A stretch of 64,000 nucleotides of DNA from Hypericum androsaemum. Taxonomy: Eukaryota > Streptophyta > Magnoliopsida > Malpighiales > Hypericaceae. The position numbers and the translations under genes are program-made. The stretch's first letter is position 1. Each line of letters begins with the position of its first letter. The notes below the pieces were generated by a model. The model saw only the letters and a list, made by a program, of their open reading frames with translations, made no database searches and had not been told where the DNA came from. Shown here piece after piece: positions 55,604 to 64,000 of the stretch. Location of the stretch: NCBI GenBank assembly GCA_963995505.1, contig OZ023190.1:12642092-12706091 (forward strand). Direction: 5' to 3'.

Positions 55604-57615
55604 TCAAGGCTCAACTTGGTTTGAATCCCCGCTGCCATTCTGAACTCTTTCTCCCACCACTTCATTCTTCTTGTCTTCACCTGCACAATCGGGCTTATTG
55701 CTTCCATTAACAGCTGCTTTATCATTTCCTTCTCCGGTATCAGGGATGCTTCCATCAGGTTCAGCCTCATGCTTCCCCACTTTACTGTCTGAGTTTGCTT
55801 TGCCCTCCTCCCCGGGGTCCTCATCTGCCCTTGTTGATGTTGAATCACCCTGCCCCTGAACTACTGGAACCTCTGCATTTTCCTTTTTGCTCTCAGATCC
55901 CGCTACTTCAGTAGCTCCTGAAGGGTTTCCTGGAACTGAATCAGTTTTCACTTCATCAGTTTCTTTGACAACTGCATCTTCTTCTTTAGGAGCTACCTCT
56001 GATTGAGTATCAGTGTCTTTTGCTTGATCATCCAGTCCTGGGTCTTCCTTCAGCTCATCCTTCACAGTTTCCCCAGCTTCCTCTGTAGAAGCTTTTGGTT
56101 CCTCAGTTCCTTCCTCAACAGCAACGGTTTCTTTGACCTCCTTTCTATGACCTGAAGTTTTGCTTCTTTTCTTCTTGGGGCCACTGTCCATGAATGGAAT
56201 CGCCTTTGACTTCTCACAGATCCTTGCTGATCGTCTAGGAGTTTCACCCGTTCCCCAATCAAACTCTGATACAGATGGACCACCAGGGTTAGCTTTGAGG
56301 TACTGCTCCAACTGCCTTCTGCCAGTAATTTCCTCCCCAGTAGGGGCAGTAAATATGATCTCATTCTTCTTTGGGGTCCCAGCTCGTCTGGGAGTGAACT
56401 GCGTGGTTATAAAAGAACGAAATGCATTTAGAAGCATCTTCAAGCATGTTTATGAGAAGTTTTTCAAAAAGCAGCACAAAAACAACATATTTATCAGTTC
56501 AGGACATCCAGTTGAGAATGAATATATCCTGTTACAAACTAGTGAAAATATGGTTAGCCTCAGAATGATTACATAGTCGTAATTTACATTAGATTATTTA
56601 TCCACCATTTAAAACTTCAAGCATCAGCTATAGCTTAGAAATATGAAACAACATAAGGTTAGATGGTAAAGTGATAAAATGGAAAAGGAACAATAACCGT
56701 AACATCCGAAGCTCACAGCAGGAGTATACTCCGGCAACTAATTCAGATAGGTCTTAAAGGTTTTGCCCTAAAATCTTAAAGCCTGACAGATTGTCCGATA
56801 AGGAGTAAAGCATTGACCACATCCTAACATGCTCAACAGCTTGTTCACTTGTCTAGACTAAAAGAATTCACTCGAGTTGTCAACATTCCCATTAATGCAT
56901 ACACTATCCGTAGTGCAACAAGTTATTCTTGTGAATCATTGCCGCTATTTCTTTCCAAGGGCATATCTTCGACAAAATCAATGAGCCGCCCCACAAGCAA
57001 TCCCCAATTTCCTCCATCACAATCCGGAAACTCCACAATATGCGATGTGACTAAATTCATCCTACTAAACAAACAAGCGGCCCAATTGGCAACCTCCAGC
57101 TCCCGCGGCGACTTTCAAGCCGACCTTCCACTTCAACTCCAATGAAGGGAAAACCAAGGACTTGGTCAAAACTAGATTCAGCAGGCAGTACTAAAACAAA
57201 AAAAGAGAAAACCCTAACTAGTGCAAAAACCAACCTCCAAAAATGGAAAAAGCTCCAATCTTTTGAACGGGAAGTCACTCAATTCCCACGTAAACCCTAG
57301 CCCAACAAACCCTAGAAAAATTCCCCACCATTGCAACCTCACAAAATCAGCACCCAAAAAGGAGGGGAAAAAACCCAATTTCTCCCAGAACCCAACTGAA
57401 GCTTCACTAGACAAGCAACAGAGAATAAAAATTAAACAAATTTTAACTAATTCCCATAAGCAGGAAAAGTAGAAGCAGCTAGAGAAGGGGGAAAAAGAAA
57501 TAGGGACCATTTTTTTCCAGCCAGGAGGAGCAGGGAGCTCGAGAGAGAAGCCCTCGTCGGCGGCGGCCGGAGTCTCCTCTTCCTTATCCTTGTCTATCTC
57601 CACCGAGCTCGCCAT
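55604..57615 (-). CDS. MBD11: Methyl-CpG-binding-domain protein, MBD10/MBD11-like
   Basis: Exons 57508-57615 and 55604-56398 join in frame to 300 residues; the 1109-base intron is GT-AG and falls within the MBD domain. The N-terminal domain reads [10 protein letters not shown], then [20 protein letters not shown] and [20 protein letters not shown], as in Arabidopsis MBD10 and MBD11. A basic patch (GPKKKRSK) follows, and then a long, acidic, low-complexity tail rich in Glu, Asp, Thr and Gly. Family members are nuclear chromatin proteins; MBD10 has been linked to rRNA gene silencing, and binding to methylated CpG is weak or absent in this subgroup. MBD10 and MBD11 cannot be separated by eye. 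Confidence 0.92.
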
Positions 57616-58851
57616 TTCACCTACCTTTTACTCTCTCCCTCTTGTAATAAAACTCGAATGGATATTTCCTTTTTTGTCCCCTTTTTATTTTCTAGCCGTG
57701 GGGAACAAATAAAAGGTTTGTTTATCCGGATTTTCTTTTTCTTTTATCCGTTTCTTTATCTTTTCCCCTTTTTTTCCTTAGCTTTGCGTTTTTTGCTAAT
57801 AGGGACAAATCCCCAGACACTCGGGTACTTTCTCACCTCTCTGGAGTAAGCCGCACAAACTTTTTTGTAAAAAATATACAATCTGAAAATTACGTGAAAA
57901 ATATTTCAATACAAAATTTTTTTTTAAAAAAAGCATGAATGGTGGTTCTTCCATTTATTGCTAATAAGGGAGAATAATATATTATGCTGCTCTCGACAGG
58001 AAAACATTATTTCTATTATGGGAGGAGAAAGAAGAACTTCAAAAGTTATTGTAGTGCACAGGGAATTTTGCATATTTCTGATATGCGTGTTTCAGGCGCT
58101 ATTGGGAAACATTTATTTTTGTTTGGTTCGTCGGTCGTTTAGTCAAAAAAAAAAGGAACGGTCAGAGGGGGAAGAAAACGTGTGTTTCGCTCATTCTTAC
58201 TTAACTATAGATTATACCAACATTATGTAACTTTTGGTTTAATAATTCGACAATGATAAAATAGCTGTAATTACATTTTTTAAAAATTCATATAGCTACA
58301 TAGGGATTTTTTCCTATAATGATTAATGAGTAAAAAAATAAATATATTCTAAGAATAAATATACGTATATTCCAGAAATGAGTATAAAAATAAAATCCTC
58401 GTCCAATCGATGACATTACAGGAAGGCCGTGGCTCTTTATGCTTCCGACGTTGGAACCCTCTTCAGGAACGACTTTGCTCGGTGGACGCTAAAGTTGTCG
58501 AACCTTAACGTTCTAACAGCAGCTCAAGGTTTACACTTCACTTCTGCACAATCTGTGAAGGGCTTTTTGATTTGTTGGAGGAAGTAAGTTGAAGAAGTGC
58601 ACGGAAATGAGTATAAAAATAAAAATTTCGGAGTCGATCTTTTACCAGGCCGACTCCTCCCCAGCTTTTGCCACGTACCGGGGAAGAGGAATTTCAATTT
58701 TTTTTTAAAAAATAAAACCAGAAACGACCCAATAACACATAGCCTACACTTGTCTGGCTGCCACGTGACATCCGAGTTCGTGCAAGAGTTGAAGCTCAAA
58801 TGCTCGAACTCCAGCCCTAATGAGGGTCGGCTTCAGTAGCATCCAGAGGGC
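57616..58851. other. Upstream region of the MBD gene and spacer
   Basis: The first few hundred bases are the presumed MBD promoter, pyrimidine-rich on the plus strand. The remainder is AT-rich apart from the possible peroxidase remnant at 58430-58560. Confidence 0.4.
58430..58560 (+). pseudogene. Possible class III peroxidase 3'-end remnant
   Basis: A plus frame reads ALYASDVGTLFRNDFARWTL, then KLSNLNVLTAAQG. The KLSxLxVLTGxQG pattern is typical of the C-terminus of plant secretory peroxidases. The following Arg/Cys region is not conserved. The match is short and made by eye. Confidence 0.35.
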
Positions 58852-58856
58852 GTTAC

Positions 58857-59155
58857 TGTTGATTGAGAAAAAGGAAGCTAATCACGCCAGGATATTGATC
58901 TGCTATGATCATGTTGATCCTGATGATAAATCAGATATGGAAATACAAGAAGATCATATCCCTTGGATTAAGGCGAGAATTGCTAGTAAATATAGCTGTT
59001 AATCACTAGCCGTTAGAAGCTGTAAATAGAGACTAAGTAGGAAAGATATATGCAGGTTAGAAAAGTGCAAATTACGTTTAATTCATTATGTATATATAAA
59101 GATGTACTCTGATCAATACAAACACACAAGATTACATTCATCTCTAAATTGTTCA
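58857..59155 (+). repeat. 5' LTR of the copia element
   Basis: TG...CA ends are present. TATATATAAAG lies near 59090 and could be the core promoter. Confidence 0.92.
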
Positions 59156-59167
59156 TGGTATCAGAGC
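59156..59167 (+). other. Primer binding site (initiator methionine tRNA)
   Basis: TGGTATCAGAGC is complementary to the 3' end of plant initiator tRNA-Met, the usual copia primer. It begins at the base after the LTR. Confidence 0.92.
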
Positions 59168-59176
59168 TATCTTCAA

Positions 59177-59599
59177 ATGGAAGATCAAAATAGAAACGCA
59201 AGAGTGGCTGCCGAATCTGCAGTACACACCACTGCCACCAATTCTGCTGCATCAAGAAAATTCTCAACTAGAGAATCCGATGCCAACATCAGCCTAAAGC
59301 TTACGCCAATCCTACTCACTGGACACAATTATCTATCATGGGCACGGGCAGTATATAGATCCCTCGATACCAAGGGAATGCTTGGATATATCAATAAAAA
59401 GATACTTGTTCCTGCACCGGAAGATGAGGAGTTCCAGGAGTGGGAAGCTAACGACCAATTGGTAATTACTTGGATCCTAAACTCTCTAGATGCAAAAATC
59501 TATGACATTTTTTCATTTGCAACTAGTGCTAAAGGGTTGTGGGATTCAATCAAAAGCTATATGGGCAACAAAACAATCTTTATAGAATTTTTGAACTAA
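59177..59599 (+). pseudogene. copia gag N-terminal part, frameshifted
   Basis: Gag starts at the ATG MEDQNRNARV and shows LTPILLTGHNYLSWARAVYR and NDQLVITWILNSL, typical of plant copia gag. A 1-base change near 59563 moves the rest to another frame; the original frame stops at 59599. Confidence 0.9.
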
Positions 59600-62500
59600 A
59601 GAAAGGCATTGCTGAAACTAAGCAAAGTGATTCAACCTTTACTGAATATTTGGGTAAGATGAAAAGCATGTGGGATGAGCTCAGTCTCTACAGACCTCCC
59701 ACCACTGATGTTATTGCTCTCCAGAGAAGAGAGGAACAAGATAGGGTATTTGAATTATTGGCTGGTATAAAACCAGAATATAAGTCAGTACAGACTCAAT
59801 TACTTGTCAATACAGATGTTCCTTCCTTGGCTAGTGTTTGTTCTAAGATACAACAGGAAGAAACAAGAAAAAAAGTAATGAACCAAGAAAAGAACGAAGA
59901 AGCCCCAAGTAGTGAGACCAGTGCTTTCTTTGGAAGGACTGAGAAGTTAGGTTACAAAGGACCAAGCCGTGGACGAGGAGGCTATAGGTCATCCAACAGA
60001 TCTCAACTGACATGTGATCACTGCAAAAAGATGGGGCACACCAAGGATCGCTGCTGGTTCTTATACCCTCATTTAAGGGTGAACAAGGAAAAAATATTCC
60101 AAGGACAAGAGGAAAAAGGGCAGATCTATGCAAATGTAGCCACCAACTCGGTTCCTGAAGGAACCTCCTCAGTGATAGAGCAGCTGGCTCAACAGCTACT
60201 GCAACACTTTAATAAGGAAAGGACAACAACTAGAATGACAGCAACTGCTGCAAAAGAGAATCCTGAAAACTCTCAAACTCTAGGTAACCATCAATTCTTG
60301 TCCTTCTCCTCAATAAATTGTCATGAGCTGAATTGGATCATAGATTTAGGAGGAAACCAACACATGACTAATGAATCCAATGATCTGATAGATTTAAAAA
60401 TCTTAAATGGGAACACATCAGTCATAGTTGCAGATGGCACTAATGTTCCTGTGAAAGGATTAGGAAATAAGATTTTTCTCAACAATAAAAGATGTTCTGA
60501 AGTACTATTCGTGCCTCAATTTGTTGCTAAGTTATTGTCTGTTAGCAAACTCACTAAACAACTCAACTGCCGAGTGATCTTTGAGCCTGATAAAGTCATT
60601 TTTCAGGACATGACCACTATCAAGCAGATTGATAGAGGTTTCGTGAGGAATGGACTCTATGTTCTTGAAGAGAACCTAGTGGCACTCAGAAGTAGCCATA
60701 ATTCAGATAACACTTGGGCACTTTGGCACTCTAGGTTAGGCCATCCAGCTAATAATGTGCTTAAGAATGTTGTTCCAAATCAGAAAGAGAAGCAACTTAA
60801 CTGTGAAAGCTGCAAGTTAGCTAAACTATGTAGGATTCCATTTCCATTGTCTGTTACTACTTATGTTGAACCATTTGAATTGGTCCACTCTGATCTTTGG
60901 ACGTCATCTTTATTATCATATGATGGTTTCAAGTATTTTGTGAGGTTCATTGATCAATTTACTAAAGTAACGTGGATCTATTTGATTAAACATAAGACAG
61001 AAGTGCCTACTGCATTTAGAGAATTCAGAAATATGGTTCAGAATCAATTCAATCAGAGGATCAAGATCATTAGGACAGATAACGGTAGTGAATACTCCAA
61101 TGAGTTTATAACTGACTTAAAGAATTCTGGAATCATTCATCAAACTTCGTGTGTTTATACAACCCAACAGAATAGAGTGGCGGAGAGAAAAAATAGACAT
61201 TTTCTAGAAGTAGCACGAGTAATACGGTTCCATATGAATGTTCCTAAATTCTATTGGTCTGATGCAGTGTTAGCAGCCTGCTACTTAATTAATAGAACTC
61301 CTTGCAAATCTATTAAGTTCAAGGTACTTTTGGAAGTACTCTTAGGCAGACCACTAAATTTATCTCATCTCAAGGTGTTTGGATGTGTGTGCTGTGTACA
61401 CATACCTGCAAACAAGAGAGACAAACATGATCCTAAGGCACAAAGGTGTGTATTCCTAGGATACTCATCATTGTCAAAAGGATACAAATATTACAACCCA
61501 AAAACCAAGCAAAAGGTTGTGTCTAGGGATGTGCAATTTCTGGAGCATCTACCTTATTATGCTAACCAGACAGATGAAGAGAAGAATACTCAGCTTTCGG
61601 GGGAGAATCTAATTAGTTATGAGAAGGCACCTGATACTACTGAGATCATCCAACCTTATTCGAAGAAATATTCAAAAAATCAGCAGGATGAGTACCAGAA
61701 ATTAGGTATGCATCCAGGTACTCTATCCCAGATTTCCACTAACAATTTACAGGTTCAAGATCAAGCTGAACCTGAACAAGGAAGCCAATGTGGTCCGAGA
61801 GTACAAAGAATTGAAAGTGAAGAACACCAAGCCAGTGGAGAAACCCCAGATCAAGAGATCAGAGAGACCAGCAGCAGAGAGGAACAAAACCAAGAGCAAG
61901 AAGTCCAAAGTCAAGAATTAAGAAGATCTACCAGAGCACACAAGCATCCTATCAGGTTTGATGACTATAAAGTCTATTATGGTAAGCATCTACAATTATA
62001 TCCAATCGAAAGGTACATCTCTTATCACTTTATCTCTGGTAAGCATTTTCAATACTTACAAAAGTTAGATCAGTGTGTAGAACCAATAAGATTTGAAGAT
62101 GCCAGAAAAATAAAAGAGTGGAACGATGCGATGAAAGATGAACTAGAGGCTCTAAACAGAAATAACACATGGGAGCTGGTTAAGCTTCCAGAGAATAAAA
62201 AGTCGGTAGGATGCAAGTGGATTTATAAGGTCAAATACAATAGTGATGGTTCAATAGAGAGGTTTAAAGCTAGGCTCGTAGCTAGAGGGTTCACTCAGGT
62301 GCCAGGAATAGATTATACAGAGACATTCGTACCCGTAGCTAAGATGAATACCATACGTATCCTTATAAGTGTGGCAATTAATAACAATTGGAGTATGCAC
62401 CAAATGGATGTAAGAAATGCTTTTCTTCAAGGTGAATTGGAAGAAGAGATTTTCATGGACATTCCAGAGGGTCATAACCAAGAACATTCTGGTCTAGTAT

Positions 62501-63633
62501 ACAATTTAAAGAAGCCAATATATGGTCTCAAGCAATCTTCGAGAGCTTGGTATCATAGATTATGCAAAGAATTGACCAATTTGAAGTTTAGGAAGAGCGC
62601 ATCTGATCACACGTTATTTGTTAGATAAGGACCCAATGGAAGAGTGGTAGTTTGCATATATGTAGACGATATCATCATAACTGGAGACCATTTAGAAGAA
62701 ATACATCAGCTTAAGTCTGTACTTAAACATAGGTTCGATATTAAAGACCTAGGTAGACTTAAGTATTTCTTGGGGGTTGAAATTGCTTATTCAGACAAGG
62801 GAGTATGTCTATCACAGAGAAAATATGCTTTAGAGCTCCTAAAAGAAGTAAAGAAGATCAATGCTAAACCAACAAGTACACCAGTAGACTGCAGCACTAA
62901 ATTCTCATTAACTGATGGTGAACTTGTTGCTGATATTGCTAAATTCCAAAGGCTGGTTGGTAGACTTATTTATTTGACAATAACTAGGTCAGATATATCG
63001 TATGCGGTGAGTTTGATAAGTCAGGCAATGCATTCTCCACGTAGTAGTCATGTTGTCATAGCAGATACAATTCTATAGTATGTGAAATCCACCCGAGGAA
63101 TGGGAATTTGGTTTCGTAACAATGGTCATGTTCATATTCAAGGTTATTCTGATGCAAGCTATGCTAAAGATATTGATGATAGACACTCGATAAGTGGTTA
63201 TTGTGTTTATGTAGGTGGGAATCTTGTTACATGGCGAAGTAAAAAACAAGACGTGACGTCAAAGTCGAGTGCAGAAGCTGAGTATAGAGCCATGTCTCAA
63301 ACCGCAAGTGAACTCGTGTGGGTCAAACAAATAGTTGCAGATCCGGGACACAAGACCGAGGGGAGCATGAACATGTTCTGTGATAATCAAGCCGCAATAT
63401 ACATAGCTGCCAACCCCGTGTTTCATGAGCGAACAAAACACATCGAGGTAGACTGTCACTATGTACGAGAAAAGGTACAAGACAAGCAGATCAAGACACC
63501 ATACATTAACTCCGAGCTGCAAATTGCAGACCTCTTCACAAAGGCCCTGCGACCAGCTAGGTTCAAGCTTCTTCGAGACAAGTTGGGCTTGATCAACATT
63601 TTTTCCCACGCCCAACTTGCAGGGGAGTGTTGA
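59560..63633 (+). pseudogene. copia gag C-terminus and pol polyprotein, two internal stops
   Basis: One frame continues from the gag shift to a stop at 63631-63633 inside the 3' LTR, broken by TAA (62626-62628) and TAG (63076-63078). In order it shows a zinc knuckle CDHCKKMGHTKDRC, a protease region, and the pre-integrase ALWHSRLGHP with CESC. Integrase follows (VHSDLW, RTDNGSEYSNEF, VAERKNRHFLEVAR), then reverse transcriptase with WIYKVKYNSDGSIERFKARL and YVDD at 62659-62670. RNase H is last, with YSDASYAKD, SSAEAEYRA and FCDNQAAI. The first stop lies just before the YVDD motif. At the protease site the usual Ser between Asp and Gly is Leu (60343-60351). Confidence 0.93.
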
Positions 63634-63925
63634 TTGAGAAAAAGGAAGCTAATCACGCCAGGATACTGATCTGCTATGATCATGTTGATCCTGATGATAA
63701 ATCAGATATGGAAATACAAGAAGATCATATCCTTTGGATTAAGGCGGGAATTGCTGGTAAATATAGCCGTTAGTCACTAGCCATTAGGAGCTATAAATAG
63801 AGACTAAGTAGGAAAGATATCTGCAGGTTAGGAAAGTACAAATTACATTTGATTCATCATGTATATATAAAGATGTACTCTGATCAATACAAACACACAA
63901 TATTACATTCATCTCTAAATTGTTC
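63628..63925 (+). repeat. 3' LTR of the copia element
   Basis: This is 298 bases long with the same ends as the 5' copy. The polyprotein stop falls at its start. The GTTAC duplication follows, and then 70 bases of flanking sequence up to the window end with no recognised gene. Confidence 0.92.
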
Positions 63926-64000
63926 AGTTACGACTCGCTCTATTAAGAACCTGAAAAGGGGGAGAGGGATTTTGATATCGGACGAGGAGCTGACGAACGA

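Larger units (their letters stand above)
58857..63925 (+). mobile_element. Full-length Ty1-copia retrotransposon, broken
   Basis: LTRs lie at 58857-59155 and 63628-63925, and GTTAC is duplicated at 58852-58856 and 63926-63930. The primer site TGGTATCAGAGC starts directly after the 5' LTR (59156-59167), and a purine tract GCAGGGGAG precedes the 3' LTR. The interior runs gag, protease, integrase, reverse transcriptase, RNase H, the copia order. The LTRs differ at about 16 of 299 positions by eye, mostly transitions. One frameshift and two stop codons make it inactive. It is the longest recognisable element in the window. Confidence 0.95.

Noticed and set aside
59843..60133. Minus-strand frame opposite copia gag
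   Set aside because: It is antisense to the zinc-knuckle region of a clear polyprotein.

Overview
This window is nuclear DNA of a flowering plant. The genes have introns with GT-AG borders, two encode chloroplast or chromatin proteins with clear Arabidopsis counterparts, a broken piece of plastid 16S rRNA sits in the sequence, and most of the rest is plant-type transposable elements. A KIX8/KIX9-type gene, a family I recall as missing from grasses, points to a non-grass angiosperm, most likely a eudicot. I cannot name the species.

Six host genes are supported. From left to right they are: the first exon of a WDR11-like WD-repeat gene (minus, 245-1251, running off the left edge); a KIX8/9-like transcriptional adaptor with four exons (plus, 20361-22125); a stellacyanin-like phytocyanin with two exons (minus, 38457-39939); a GH17 beta-1,3-glucanase with two exons (minus, 42423-44244); an MPH2-like thylakoid lumen protein with four exons (plus, 53331-54887); and an MBD10/11-like methyl-CpG-binding-domain gene with two exons (minus, 55604-57615). 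They have no operon-like or pathway link; they are ordinary, independently regulated plant genes separated by transposon-rich spacers.

The spacers hold many elements with borders that can be read directly. There are four or five long-TIR, Mutator-like elements (2072-3327, 6787-7712, 17811-19514, 45101-46494, 51432-52775). There are four hAT-type elements (10626-11901, 22786-23348, 36203-38176, 48732-49806). There is a 5'-truncated LINE with a 17-bp target duplication (8971-10590) and another retroposed sequence with its own 17-bp duplication (4783-5316). There is an 815-bp-LTR element without pol (12299-16427), two related small copia derivatives in opposite orientation (24382-26336 and 27159-29884), and one full-length but broken copia element (58857-63925). 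Two intronless gene fragments (aspartic protease and cationic amino acid transporter) are embedded in a tandem array of about 170-bp repeats (about 32010-35545).

I see no defence island, gene cluster or other clearly new system. The most unusual signals are these: Mutator-like insertions whose unoccupied target sites survive elsewhere in the same window; two hAT relatives carrying complementary deletions; an LTR element that carries a long unrecognised reading frame in place of gag-pol; a Mutator-like element carrying an intact Arg/Glu/Asp-rich exon between G/C-rich terminal repeats; and gene fragments lodged in a tandem array. Coordinates and splice sites were read by eye; no database search was run.
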